A stretch of 64,000 nt of DNA from Streptomyces sp. ISL-100. GTDB lineage: Bacteria > Actinomycetota > Actinomycetes > Streptomycetales > Streptomycetaceae. Position numbers and translations under genes: made by a program. Below are positions 1 to 8,171 of the stretch, piece by piece; the first letter of the stretch is position 1, and each line of letters opens with the position of its first letter. The stretch spans positions 1-64,000 of the forward strand of contig NZ_JAGGOK010000066.1 in assembly GCF_018614615.1 (NCBI RefSeq). The letters are read 5' to 3'. Under the pieces are notes generated by a model. That model made no database searches, was not told where the DNA came from, and worked only from the letters and a program-made list of their open reading frames with translations.

Positions 1-89
1 CCACCCCGCCCCCGCCCCCGCAGCCGGAGGCGGCCCGGCAGCCGGCCCGGCGACCGGCAGCCCGCAGTCAAGCCCCACCCGGAAGCGAG
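1..89. other. Left window edge downstream of the sensor kinase
   Basis: This GC-rich stretch follows the stop of the minus-strand sensor kinase. In Streptomyces such kinases are usually followed by their response regulator, so its start may lie at or beyond this edge. Too little sequence is present to call it. Confidence 0.3.
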
Positions 90-1421
90 CTACCCCCCGC
101 GCGGCCGGGCCGGGAGTACCGCCGACACACGAAAGCCACCCGCGTCCGTCGGCCCGGACACGAACACACCCCCCAGCGCCGTCACCCGCTCCCGCATCCC
201 CACCAGCCCATTCCCCCCGCTCGGCAACCCCGCATCCGCCGCACCACCGTCAGACGGCCCGTTCTCCACCTGCATGGCCACCTCCGAACCCCGGTGCGCC
301 AACCGCACCCACGTCTTCGCACCCGCCGCATGCTTGTGCACGTTCGTCAGGGCCTCCTGCACCACGCGATACGCCGTCTGCTCCACCAGCGGCCCACACG
401 CAACGGGATCGCCCTCCACCGAGAACTCCACCACCATCCCCGCCTGCCGCGACTGCCCCACCAGCGCCTCAAGATCGGCCAGACACGGCCCGTCCTCCGC
501 CTCGGCGGCAGCCACCGCAGCCGCAGCCGCACCCACCGCAGCCAACGGAACCGCCGAAGCCACCGGCCGCCGCTTCTCCCCCGCATCCCCCGAACGCAGC
601 ACCCCGAGCATCTCCCGCAACTCCGTCAGCGCCTGCCGCCCCATGTCCCCGACCAGCGCCGCGTTCCTCACCGCCTTGGCCGGGTCCTTCAACGCCACCG
701 CCTGCAGCGCCGCCGCGTGCACCACCATCAGACTCACCCGGTGCGCGACCACGTCATGCATCTCACGCGCGATCCGCGTCCGCTCCTCCGTACGCGCCCA
801 CTCGGCCCGCTCCTCCGCCCGGTCCGCCAGCAGCGACAGCTCCCGCTCCAGCGAATCCGCCCGCTCCCGCAAGCTCTCCATCAACCGCCGCCGCGCCCCT
901 ATATAGAGCCCGTACAACACCGGCGGCCCCGTCAGCCCCAGCGACAAGAACAACGAAACCAGCGGCACATACCAGGGCCCGGGCCTGAAGTCCCCGTCCG
1001 TGGCGTTCGCCACGTCCTGCTGCGTCCGTACGAACGTCACGATCAGCGTCCCGGCCAGGGACATCCCCGCCAGTACCACCGTGATCCGGCGCGGCACCTC
1101 CGACGCGGCCAGCGTGTACAGCGACACGATGCCCATCAGGAAAGCCATCTCGGCCGGCGTCACGGCGATCGACACCAGCACCACCGCGATCGGCCACCGC
1201 CGACGCACGACCAGCACGGACCCCGCGACCAGCCCGAACAACACCCCCAGCGGAACCGGCAGCCCCGCGTTCCCCGCGAACCTCACACCCTCCAACGCAC
1301 ATTCGAGCGCCGAAACCAGCGCCAGCCCCACATCCAGGACGACACTGCGCCGCCTGTCCCACCACCAGAAGCGCCGGGCGGTCATGCCCGTGGCGTCCTG
1401 ATCTGCCCCCGTTACGGTCAT
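90..1421 (-). CDS. Two-component sensor histidine kinase, HisKA_3 type
   Basis: Membrane sensor kinase of the NarL/DesK-like class that would autophosphorylate and pass phosphate to a LuxR-type response regulator. The N-terminal half holds several hydrophobic helices (roughly residues 25-175). A coiled segment then leads to the HisKA_3 box AREMHDVVAHRVSL with the phospho-acceptor His at about residue 222, followed by a HATPase_c domain with an N-box (QEALTNVHKHA) and a C-terminal GGNGLVGMRERV G-box. Start taken as ATG 1421 (MTVTGADQ); upstream in-frame codons look non-coding, and ATG at MTARRF is an alternative. The ligand is unknown. A partner regulator would be expected past the left edge. 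Confidence 0.85.
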   Translation of the reverse strand: MTVTGADQDATGMTARRFWWWDRRRSVVLDVGLALVSALECALEGVRFAGNAGLPVPLGVLFGLVAGSVLVVRRRWPIAVVLVSIAVTPAEMAFLMGIVSLYTLAASEVPRRITVVLAGMSLAGTLIVTFVRTQQDVANATDGDFRPGPWYVPLVSLFLSLGLTGPPVLYGLYIGARRRLMESLRERADSLERELSLLADRAEERAEWARTEERTRIAREMHDVVAHRVSLMVVHAAALQAVALKDPAKAVRNAALVGDMGRQALTELREMLGVLRSGDAGEKRRPVASAVPLAAVGAAAAAVAAAEAEDGPCLADLEALVGQSRQAGMVVEFSVEGDPVACGPLVEQTAYRVVQEALTNVHKHAAGAKTWVRLAHRGSEVAMQVENGPSDGGAADAGLPSGGNGLVGMRERVTALGGVFVSGPTDAGGFRVSAVLPARPRGG

Positions 1422-1575
1422 GCCAACCACCCTACGGGCGCCCGCCACCCAATATCCGGAGACCGGACGAGTGCGGAAACAGCTGTTGGCCCCCGAAACA
1501 TGCGTTGTCCACACGAACTATTGAATCGACCGCGCTTTCGACCCAAGACTCCGCATAACGAACAACGCTGCTCGC

Positions 1576-2443
1576 ATGACGGAAATCCTCGGCAAGTACG
1601 CCGACTTCGAAGGCCTCCGCGAGCAGGCGATCTGCTCCGCCGCCAGGGCCTCAGCCGCCGCCAGATCCGCGACCGCATCCAGGTCGACAACAACGACATC
1701 CTCAACCGGCTCCTGGAGGGTGAGCCCGCCCCGGAGTGGACGAAGCGCCCGAACGCGAAAGACGACCTGCGGGCGAAGGCAAGGGAGCTGCGGCTCCAGG
1801 GCCTCACGTACGACCAGATCCAGGTGGAGCTGGGCTGCTCGAAGAGCTCGATCTCTTTGTGGGTCCGGGACCTGCCCAAGCCACCGAAGAGGACCCGCGA
1901 GGAGGCATCCACTATCGGGAAGCGAGGCTGGGAGGCAACAAACCAGCGACGTGAAATTGAGCGGGAGAGGACCAAGCGTGCCGCTACGGAGGCAGTCGGC
2001 ACACTGAGGACCGCGAGCTCTTCCTCGCCGGTGTCACGCTCTACTGGGCCGAGGGCGGCAAGGACAAGTCGTACGACCGGCGCGAGTCTCTTAAGTTCAT
2101 CAACAGCGACCCGAACGTGATCAAGCTCTACCTGCGATGGCTCGACCTGCTCGAGGTGCCCCGTGAGCGCCTGCGCCTCTCCGTCAGCATTCACGAATCG
2201 GCCGACGTGCCCGCCGCCGAACAGTTCTGGGCGGAGATCGCCGGCGTGGCACCCTTCGCCTTCAACAAGGCAACACTCAAGCGGCACAATCCCAAGACCA
2301 TCCGCAAGAACACAGGCGACGCGTACCGGGGTTGCCTGAGCATCTACGTCACCAAGAGCGCCGACCTCTACCGTCGCATGGAAGGCGCCTGGTACGGCAT
2401 AGTAGGGGCGTCACTCGCGTCCGATCCAGAAAATCGGACATAA
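1576..2443 (+). pseudogene. Broken HTH / LAGLIDADG-like DNA-binding protein (two frameshifts)
   Basis: One continuous protein can be rebuilt only by changing frame twice. It opens in frame with MTEILGKYADFEGLREQAI. Near 1630-1635 it moves to the frame giving LLRRQGLSRRQIRDRI, LRLQGLTYDQIQVELGCSKS and SISLWVRDLP, two resolvase-like helix-turn-helix stretches. Near 2004-2008 it moves again to give ELFLAGVTLYWAEGGKDK and the rest up to TAA 2443. The AG-x-x-x-Y-W-A-E-G motif resembles homing-endonuclease-derived DNA-binding proteins. Both shifts are equivalent to a one-base loss and neither lies in a homopolymer, so decay is more likely than a simple run-length error. It sits directly upstream of tRNA-Gln. 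The domain reading is from motif recall. Confidence 0.7.
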
Positions 2444-2454
2444 GCGACTAACCA

Positions 2455-2525
2455 TCCCGGGTCGTCTAATGGTAGGACAAATGGTTTTGGTCCATTGAAT
2501 GAGGGTTCGATTCCTTCCCCGGGAG
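2455..2525 (+). tRNA. tRNA-Gln (anticodon UUG)
   Basis: Folds as a cloverleaf. The acceptor arm TCCCGGG (2455-2461) pairs with CCCGGGA (2518-2524). The D-arm is GTCT/GGAC. The anticodon stem AATGG/CCATT (2480-2484/2492-2496) closes loop TTTTGGT with anticodon TTG. The T-arm is GAGGG-TTCGATT-CCTTC. CCA is not encoded. It reads CAA, and CAG by wobble. A strong hairpin follows at 2535-2565. Confidence 0.93.
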
Positions 2526-2534
2526 CTTCACTTT

Positions 2535-2565
2535 GCGGGTCCTGACCACACCGGTCAGGACCCGC
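2535..2565 (+). terminator. Hairpin after tRNA-Gln
   Basis: A 13-bp perfect stem, GCGGGTCCTGACC with GGTCAGGACCCGC, closes a 5-nt loop. It lacks a clear U-tract, as is usual for Streptomyces. It separates the tRNA from glmU. Confidence 0.65.
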
Positions 2566-2634
2566 GCGCGTTTCGGGCATGACACCCCCCGGTATCCTGC
2601 GGGTGTCCACCACCCGAAGCCGAAGGGCATCACC

Positions 2635-4086
2635 GTGAGCGCCAACCGCCCGGCCGCCGCCGTCGTCGTCCTCGCAGCGGGTGAGGGCACCCGCATGAAG
2701 TCGGCCATCCCGAAGGTCCTGCACGAGATCAGCGGGCGCTCGCTCGTCGGGCACGTCGTCGCCGCCTCCCGCGAGCTGAACCCCGAGCACCTCGTCGTGG
2801 TCGTCGGCCACGCCCGCGAGCAGGTCGCCGCGCACCTCGGCGAGATCGACGCCGAGGCCCGTACCGCCGTACAGGAGCAGCAGAAGGGCACCGGGCACGC
2901 CGTCCGCATGGGCCTGGAGCAGCTGGGCGGCACCATTGAAGGCACCGTCGTCGTGGTCTGTGGCGACACGCCGCTGCTGACCGGTGACACCCTGGCCCGC
3001 CTGGCCGGGACGCATGCCGCCGACGGCAACGCGTGCACGGTGCTGACAGCTGAGGTTCCGGACTCGACGGGGTACGGGCGGATCGTGCGGGACAGGGACA
3101 GCGGTGCGGTCACCGGGATCGTCGAGCACAAGGACGCCACGGACGCGCAGCGCGCGATCAGTGAGATCAATTCCGGTGTGTTCGCGTTCGACGGGCAGCT
3201 GCTTGCCGATGCGCTGGGCAAGGTTCGTACGGACAACAGTCAGGGTGAGGAATACCTGACGGATGTGCTCGGGATCCTGCGTGAGGCCGGTCACCGGGTG
3301 GGTGCGGCGGTCGCTGTCGATCACCGGGAGATCCTGGGTATCAACAACCGGGTCCAGCTGGCCGAGGCGCGCCGGCTGCTCAATGCCCGGCTGCTTGAGC
3401 GGGCGATGCTGAGCGGCGTGACGGTCGTCGATCCGGTGTCGACGTTCGTTGATGTGACGGTGACGTTCGATCAGGACGCGGTGGTGCATCCGGGTACGCA
3501 GTTGCTCGGTGCGACGCACTTGGGTGAGGGCTGTGAGGTGGGGCCCAATTCGCGGCTCACGGACACGGTCGTCCACGCGGGCGCCCGGGTGGACAACACG
3601 GTGGCGGAGCGCGCGGAGGTGGGGCCGGGGGCGACGGTCGGCCCGTACACCTATCTGCGGCCCGGTACGAAGCTCGGCCCGAAGTCGAAGGCCGGTGCGT
3701 ATGTGGAGATGAAGGCCGCTGTCATCGGTGAGGGCACGAAGGTGCCGCATCTGTCGTACGTGGGTGACGCGACCATCGGCGAGTACACGAACATCGGCGC
3801 GGCGAGCGTGTTCGTGAACTATGACGGTGAGACGAAGCATCACACCACGATCGGTTCGCACTGCCGGACGGGCTCGGACAACATGTTTGTGGCTCCTGTC
3901 ACGGTCGGGGACGGCGCGTACACCGCGGCGGGCTCTGTCATTACCAAGGATGTTCCGCCCGGTTCACTCGCCGTTGCCCGTGGGCAGCAAAGGAATATCG
4001 AGGGTTGGGTGGCTCGAAAGCGTCCGGGAAGTGCTGCCGCGCAGGCGGCTCAGTCGGCGGCCGAAGTGGTCGAAGGCGAAAGCTGA
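2635..4086 (+). CDS. glmU: Bifunctional GlmU: glucosamine-1-P acetyltransferase / GlcNAc-1-P uridylyltransferase
   Basis: Makes UDP-GlcNAc for peptidoglycan by acetylating glucosamine-1-phosphate and then transferring UMP from UTP. The N-terminal pyrophosphorylase loop LAAGEGTRMKS is at residues 13-23, and the C-terminal half (about 260-450) is a left-handed beta-helix of hexapeptide repeats with the acetyltransferase signature around SYVGDATIGEYTNIGAA. The 483-residue length fits the family. Start GTG 2635 is chosen because GlmU homology begins there and GAAGGG precedes it; upstream in-frame codons overlap the tRNA terminator. It lies just ahead of prs on the same strand, so nucleotide-sugar and PRPP synthesis are adjacent. 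Confidence 0.96.
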   Translation: MSANRPAAAVVVLAAGEGTRMKSAIPKVLHEISGRSLVGHVVAASRELNPEHLVVVVGHAREQVAAHLGEIDAEARTAVQEQQKGTGHAVRMGLEQLGGTIEGTVVVVCGDTPLLTGDTLARLAGTHAADGNACTVLTAEVPDSTGYGRIVRDRDSGAVTGIVEHKDATDAQRAISEINSGVFAFDGQLLADALGKVRTDNSQGEEYLTDVLGILREAGHRVGAAVAVDHREILGINNRVQLAEARRLLNARLLERAMLSGVTVVDPVSTFVDVTVTFDQDAVVHPGTQLLGATHLGEGCEVGPNSRLTDTVVHAGARVDNTVAERAEVGPGATVGPYTYLRPGTKLGPKSKAGAYVEMKAAVIGEGTKVPHLSYVGDATIGEYTNIGAASVFVNYDGETKHHTTIGSHCRTGSDNMFVAPVTVGDGAYTAAGSVITKDVPPGSLAVARGQQRNIEGWVARKRPGSAAAQAAQSAAEVVEGES

Positions 4087-4207
4087 CCGGAAACAGGTGC
4101 GCCACTGACGGCGTACCGTGATAGGTGCACACAATTCGGCTGGCTCGTATGCGATTCAAGGGCGTGCGGGCGCAGCAGCAATGATTCACGTCCGAGGAGA
4201 CAGTGCT

Positions 4208-5185
4208 GTGACCGGGATCAAGACGACCAGCGAGAAGAAGCTGATGCTCTTCTCCGGCCGCGCCCACCCCGAGCTGGCCGAGGAGGTCGCGCACCAGTTG
4301 GGTGTCGACCTCGTGCCGACGAAGGCTTTCGACTTCGCCAATGGTGAGATTTACGTTCGTTACCAGCAGTCGGCGCGCGGTGCCGATTGCTTCCTGATCC
4401 AGAGCCACACGGCTCCGATCAACAAGTGGATCATGGAGCAGTTGATCATGCTCGATGCTCTGAAGCGGGCTTCCGCGCGGAGCATCACCGTGGTCGTCCC
4501 GTCCTACGGTTACGCCCGTCAGGACAAGAAGCACCGTGGGCGTGAGCCGATCTCGGCCCGTCTGATCGCCGACCTGATGAAGACGGCGGGTGCGGACCGC
4601 ATCGTCACGGTCGACCTGCACACCGACCAGATCCAGGGTTTCTTCGACGGCCCGGTCGACCACCTGTTCGCGCTGCCGGTGCTGGCGGACTATGTCGGGG
4701 CGAAGGTGGACCGTTCGAAGCTGACGATCGTGTCGCCGGACGCCGGCCGGGTGCGGGTGGCCGACCGCTGGTGCGACCGTCTGGACGCGCCGCTGGCGAT
4801 CGTCCACAAGCGCCGTGACAAGGACGTCGCGAACCAGGTCACGGTCCACGAGGTCGTGGGTGACGTGAAGGGCCGTGTCTGCGTCCTGGTCGACGACATG
4901 ATCGACACGGGTGGCACGATCTGTGCCGCTGCTGACGCGCTGTTCGAGAACGGTGCGGAGGACGTCATCGTGACGGCCACGCACGGCATCCTGTCCGGCC
5001 CGGCGGCCGACCGTCTGAAGAACTCCAAGGTGAGTGAGTTCGTCTTTACGGACACGCTGCCCACCCCGGGCGAACTGGAGCTCGACAAGATCACGGTGCT
5101 TTCGATCGCGCCGACGATCGCGCGTGCGTTGCGTGAGGTCTTCGAGGACGGTTCGGTCACGAGCCTGTTCGAGGAGCAGTCGTAA
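4208..5185 (+). CDS. prs: Ribose-phosphate pyrophosphokinase (PRPP synthase)
   Basis: Converts ribose-5-phosphate and ATP to PRPP for nucleotide, His and Trp synthesis. It carries the class I features: the flexible catalytic loop YARQDKKHRGREPIS near residues 101-115 and the PRPP loop VLVDDMIDTGGTI near 226-238. The 325-residue length is standard for actinobacteria. GTG 4208 is preceded by GAGGAGA at a proper distance, which decides the start. It follows glmU after about 120 bp and is followed by the structured rplY leader. Confidence 0.96.
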   Translation: MTGIKTTSEKKLMLFSGRAHPELAEEVAHQLGVDLVPTKAFDFANGEIYVRYQQSARGADCFLIQSHTAPINKWIMEQLIMLDALKRASARSITVVVPSYGYARQDKKHRGREPISARLIADLMKTAGADRIVTVDLHTDQIQGFFDGPVDHLFALPVLADYVGAKVDRSKLTIVSPDAGRVRVADRWCDRLDAPLAIVHKRRDKDVANQVTVHEVVGDVKGRVCVLVDDMIDTGGTICAAADALFENGAEDVIVTATHGILSGPAADRLKNSKVSEFVFTDTLPTPGELELDKITVLSIAPTIARALREVFEDGSVTSLFEEQS

Positions 5186-5220
5186 CTGTCGTAACGGTCT
5201 GATCCGTTGATCGATTTCTG

Positions 5221-5275
5221 GTACGGCCTTCCCGCCGGGTAGACTCCTTGAGTTGCTCGGCGAGGGAGGCCGTAC
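5221..5275 (+). promoter_or_regulatory. Long stem-loop in the rplY leader that sequesters a Shine-Dalgarno
   Basis: GTACGGCCTTCC (5221-5232) pairs with GGGAGGCCGTAC (5264-5275), with one G-U pair. After one bulged A (5263) the stem continues as CGCCG/CGGCG (5233-5237/5258-5262). The 3' strand contains the GGGAGG that would serve the mini-ORF at 5278. The structure could be a leader of the rplY transcript or part of a prs terminator. Confidence 0.5.
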
Positions 5276-5277
5276 TC

Positions 5278-5340
5278 ATGCAGTACGGCATATCCGTTAT
5301 CGACGCGCTCTTCGTAGCAGGCCGTTTCGTGGCCGGGTGA
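5278..5340 (+). CDS. Candidate 20-codon leader ORF upstream of rplY
   Basis: ATG 5278 to TGA 5338-5340 encodes the 20-residue peptide MQYGISVIDALFVAGRFVAG. A near-perfect ribosome site, GAGGGAGG, lies 8 nt upstream and is inside the 3' arm of the long hairpin. The stop codon falls inside a second short hairpin (GGTGAC/GTCACC, 5336-5341/5355-5360) immediately before the rplY ribosome site. The layout suggests a regulatory uORF. Third-position G/C is about three quarters, compatible with but not proof of coding. Comparison of other Streptomyces leaders would decide it. Confidence 0.4.
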   Translation: MQYGISVIDALFVAGRFVAG

Positions 5341-5360
5341 CCCATCCGTTTTTTGTCACC
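5336..5360 (+). promoter_or_regulatory. Short hairpin with U6 loop before the rplY ribosome site
   Basis: GGTGAC pairs with GTCACC around a 13-nt loop that ends in TTTTTT. The hairpin begins within the stop codon of the mini-ORF and ends 4 nt before GAGGAG, the rplY ribosome site. Ribosomes stopping at 5340 would be expected to disrupt it. Confidence 0.4.
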
Positions 5361-5376
5361 TGCGAGGAGTGCAGCC

Positions 5377-5961
5377 ATGGCCGAGATCAAGATCGCCGCT
5401 GAAGTCCGTACCGAGTTCGGCAAGGGCGCTGCCCGTCAGACCCGTCGTGCCAACAAGGTTCCGGGCGTCATCTACGGCCACGGCGCCGCGCCGGTCCACG
5501 TCTCCCTGCCGGGTCACGACCTGATGATGGCGCTCAAGACCAGCAACGCGCTGCTGAGCCTCGACGTCGACGGCAAGACCGAGCTCGTCATCCCCAAGGC
5601 CATTCAGCGTGATGCCATCCGTCGCACCATCACCCACGTCGACCTGCTCTCGGTCAAGCTGGGCGAGAAGGTCACGGTCGAGGTCGCGGTCCACACCGAG
5701 GGCGAGCTGGCCCCGGGCGGCAACCTGCTCGAGAACGTGCTGAACACGCTGTCGGTCGAGACCGAGGCCACGCACATCCCCGAGTCCGTCACGGTCTCCA
5801 TCGCGGGCCTCGAGGCCGGTGCCTCGATCCACGCCAAGGACGTTCCGCTGCCCGAGGGCACGACCCTGGTCACCGACCCGGACGCCATCGTCATCCAGGT
5901 GCTGGCCCCGCAGGCCGAGGAGGCCCCGGCCGAGGGTGAGTCCGAGGGCTCCGAGGCCTGA
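5377..5961 (+). CDS. rplY: 50S ribosomal protein L25 / general stress protein Ctc
   Basis: Binds 5S rRNA in the large subunit. At 194 residues it is the long CTC/TL5 form: an N-terminal L25 beta-barrel (about 1-95, beginning MAEIKIAAEVRTEFGKGAAR), a C-terminal TL5 domain (95-180), and an acidic tail rich in Glu, Pro and Ala. ATG 5377 follows GAGGAG at 8 nt. It lies between prs and pth, a conserved actinobacterial order. The 190-nt leader contains two hairpins and a mini-ORF, so expression may be controlled there. Confidence 0.95.
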   Translation: MAEIKIAAEVRTEFGKGAARQTRRANKVPGVIYGHGAAPVHVSLPGHDLMMALKTSNALLSLDVDGKTELVIPKAIQRDAIRRTITHVDLLSVKLGEKVTVEVAVHTEGELAPGGNLLENVLNTLSVETEATHIPESVTVSIAGLEAGASIHAKDVPLPEGTTLVTDPDAIVIQVLAPQAEEAPAEGESEGSEA

Positions 5962-5990
5962 GCCTCGTCGCTCACCTAGCTGTTCACCGT

Positions 5991-6032
5991 CCAGCCGCCG
6001 TCCCGCGCCTCTGCGCGCGGGACGGCGGCTGG
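5991..6032 (+). terminator. Terminator after rplY
   Basis: An 18-bp perfect inverted repeat (arms 5991-6008 and 6015-6032, arm core CCGCCGTCCCGCGC) with a 6-nt loop and no U-tract. It would separate rplY from pth. Confidence 0.75.
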
Positions 6033-6081
6033 CGTATGAGGGCGTACGACGCGTACGAAGGCGTATGAAGGAGACATGCAG

Positions 6082-6678
6082 ATGACGGACGCAGCAGCCG
6101 CCGAGCCGTGGCTGATCGTGGGTCTGGGCAACCCGGGTCCCGACTACGCGGCCAACCGGCACAATGTCGGCTTCATGGTGGCCGACCTGCTGGCGGAGCG
6201 CATGCGGGCGAAGTTCAAGGCGCACAAGGCCCGTGCCCAGGTGGTGGAGGGCCGCATGGGTGCGCCGGGTCCGGCCAACCGGCGTGTGGTGCTGGCCAAG
6301 CCGTTGTCGTACATGAATCTGTCCGGTGGCCCGGTCACGGCGCTGCGTGACTTCTACAAGGTGCCGACGGCCAACATCGTCGCGGTCCACGACGAGCTGG
6401 ACATCGACTTCGGCGCGCTGCGCGTGAAGCTGGGCGGCGGCGACAACGGCCACAACGGTCTCAAGTCGATGACCAAGGCGATGGGGCCGGACTATCACCG
6501 GGTGCGGTTCGGTATCGGGCGGCCGCCGGGGCGTACGCAGGTGGCGGACTTCGTCCTCAAGGATTTCTCCTCGACGGAGCGCAAGGAGCTGGGTTACTTC
6601 GTGGACCGGGCGGCGGACGCGGTGGAGTGTCTGGTCACTGAGGGCCTTGAGCGCGCGCAGAGCTCGTACAACTCCTGA
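6082..6678 (+). CDS. pth: Peptidyl-tRNA hydrolase
   Basis: Releases tRNA from dropped-off peptidyl-tRNAs in the cytoplasm. Family motifs are GLGNPGPDYAANRHNVGF near residues 14-31 (catalytic His27 by analogy), KPLSYMNLSG, VHDELDID and GGGDNGHNGLKS. The length, 198 aa, is typical. Two ATGs compete (6076 and 6082); AAGGAG at 6068-6073 leaves only 2 nt for the first and 8 nt for the second, so 6082 is chosen. It stands downstream of the rplY terminator. Confidence 0.95.
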   Translation: MTDAAAAEPWLIVGLGNPGPDYAANRHNVGFMVADLLAERMRAKFKAHKARAQVVEGRMGAPGPANRRVVLAKPLSYMNLSGGPVTALRDFYKVPTANIVAVHDELDIDFGALRVKLGGGDNGHNGLKSMTKAMGPDYHRVRFGIGRPPGRTQVADFVLKDFSSTERKELGYFVDRAADAVECLVTEGLERAQSSYNS

Positions 6679-6744
6679 TATTCCCCCCTCCGGTCATGGC
6701 CAGAGGTTGACCGAGCGCGGTCATATGGCCAAGGATCGCGCTCC

Positions 6745-7212
6745 ATGGCCTCGAAGCGGACTCAAGCCCTCCTGTACACCCGACGGACGGCGATGGCCGG
6801 CATCGCCCTGCTGCTGCTCGTCGCCGGCGTGCGTTCCTCCTGGGGCACGGCCCAGCACGTCATGCTCGCCAAGGGGCGCGAGCACGGCACGATGACGGTC
6901 GCCGCGTGCGGCGCCGAGACCTGTACCGGTCCGTACACGCCCGAGGGCCGTACGCCCGACCACCCGCGCGTGAGCATCGACAAGTCGATCGCGGCGAAGA
7001 AGGGCATGAAGCTCCGGGTCGTGGTGAAGCCCGGCACCGATGAGGTGGTACGCGCCGGAGGATCCGGGCTCCTGCACGCCTGGACCCCTCTCGGCGGCGC
7101 ACTGCTGCTCGCCGGCCTGGTCATCGGTGGGGGCCTGCGGCTGACCCGCACCGCCTGGGCAGCGGGGGCGGTCGGCGGGGCGCTACTGGTCGCGTCGTTC
7201 TTCACGCTCTGA
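6745..7212 (+). CDS. Small membrane protein of unknown function
   Basis: A 155-residue protein with an N-terminal hydrophobic segment (about 17-33), a polar extracytoplasmic region of about 75 residues with two cysteines (AACGAETCTG) that could form a disulfide, and two C-terminal membrane segments (about 112-130 and 136-153). I do not recognise the family. It is a stand-alone gene between pth and the LAETG surface protein. Start ATG 6745 has a weak AAGGAT site; the internal ATG at MAGIALLLL is an alternative. Confidence 0.6.
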   Translation: MASKRTQALLYTRRTAMAGIALLLLVAGVRSSWGTAQHVMLAKGREHGTMTVAACGAETCTGPYTPEGRTPDHPRVSIDKSIAAKKGMKLRVVVKPGTDEVVRAGGSGLLHAWTPLGGALLLAGLVIGGGLRLTRTAWAAGAVGGALLVASFFTL

Positions 7213-7395
7213 GTTCCGAGCCGCGTACCTCTGTGCGGAGCCGGAACCCCGTATTCCTGATCGTTACCCGGGACCATTGGGTCAAGTCACAGCGCAAGGG
7301 ACGGATGGGCCAAGTTCCTCCTTGACGGGCCGCAGGGACCACAGGAAGCTGAGCCGCCCCCCACGGCATGCCACTTCTCTCACGTTGGACTGCCC

Positions 7396-8103
7396 ATGCG
7401 CACCCTCATTCCCTCCAGCGCTCTGGTGACGGCTGTGACCGCCTCCCTGCTGCTGGCCCCTTCCGCCCACGCCACGCCCAAGGGCGACAACGGCACGGTG
7501 AAGATCCACAACGCCACGACCGGCGAGGAACTTCGCAAGAACGAGCCGAAAGTCTGCTCCTTCTATCTCGACGCTTTCGGCTTCGACGCGGCCCAGCAGG
7601 TCGACTGGCACATCGAAGCCTGGGCCAACAACGACCTGGCCAAGGGCGAGACCGTGAAGTCCGGTTCGCTGACGCTCGACGGCTCCGGCCACGAGCGAAC
7701 CGAGGACATGACCCTGCCCGACGGCCAGTACAAGCTGTTCTGGAACTTCGAGGGCGAGAACGGCAAGGCCAAGCACAAGGTCTTCAAGACCGACTGCCCG
7801 GCCGACGAGAAGCCCGCCGACGAACCCGGTAAGCCCGCCGACAAGCCGGCCGACGAGCCGGCCGCCACTCCCAACGAGAAGCCCTCCGAGCCCGCCCCGG
7901 CAGGCGAGCAGCCGAACGGGGGCGCCTCCCCGACGGAGTCCGCTCCGGCGTCCCCGGCCCCGGCCGGTCAGGACGACGCTTCCGGCGACCTGGCCGAGAC
8001 CGGTTCGGGTGCGCCCGTCGGTGTTCTCTCCGCCGTCGCCGCGGCGCTGCTCGGCGCCGGTGGCTACTTGGTGATGCGCCGCCGCAAGGCCCAGCAGAGC
8101 TGA
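7396..8103 (+). CDS. Secreted LAETG sortase-anchored surface protein
   Basis: A 235-residue export substrate. It has a cleavable signal peptide (about 1-27, ending SAHA), a conserved globular part (28-135) with two cysteines, then a low-complexity Pro/Ala/Glu stalk with repeated KPADEP units. The C-terminal sorting signal is LAETG (near 200), a hydrophobic segment and the basic tail MRRRKAQQS. LAXTG is the motif recognised by class E sortases in Streptomyces, so covalent attachment to peptidoglycan is likely. The role of the globular part is unknown. It is monocistronic, convergent with ppc, and ends in a shared hairpin. Confidence 0.85.
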   Translation: MRTLIPSSALVTAVTASLLLAPSAHATPKGDNGTVKIHNATTGEELRKNEPKVCSFYLDAFGFDAAQQVDWHIEAWANNDLAKGETVKSGSLTLDGSGHERTEDMTLPDGQYKLFWNFEGENGKAKHKVFKTDCPADEKPADEPGKPADKPADEPAATPNEKPSEPAPAGEQPNGGASPTESAPASPAPAGQDDASGDLAETGSGAPVGVLSAVAAALLGAGGYLVMRRRKAQQS

Positions 8104-8111
8104 TCAGCGAA

Positions 8112-8150
8112 CACGAACGGCGGTGGTCCTGGGGACCACCGCCGTTCGTG
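8112..8150. terminator. Bidirectional terminator between the LAETG gene and ppc
   Basis: An 18-bp perfect stem (8112-8129 with 8133-8150, core GGCGGTGGTCC) and a TGG loop, placed between two convergent genes. Confidence 0.8.
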
Positions 8151-8171
8151 CTGTCCGTACCGCCGTGTCCG

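Noticed and set aside
294..1560. Long plus-strand open frame opposite the sensor kinase
   Set aside because: It is antisense to a well-supported kinase, has an Arg/His/Pro-rich shadow composition, and only its distal part (after about 1630) carries the real HTH gene remnant.
2455..2525. tRNA-Gln as an integration site
   Set aside because: No integrase, no direct repeat of the tRNA 3' end and no foreign island were found nearby.
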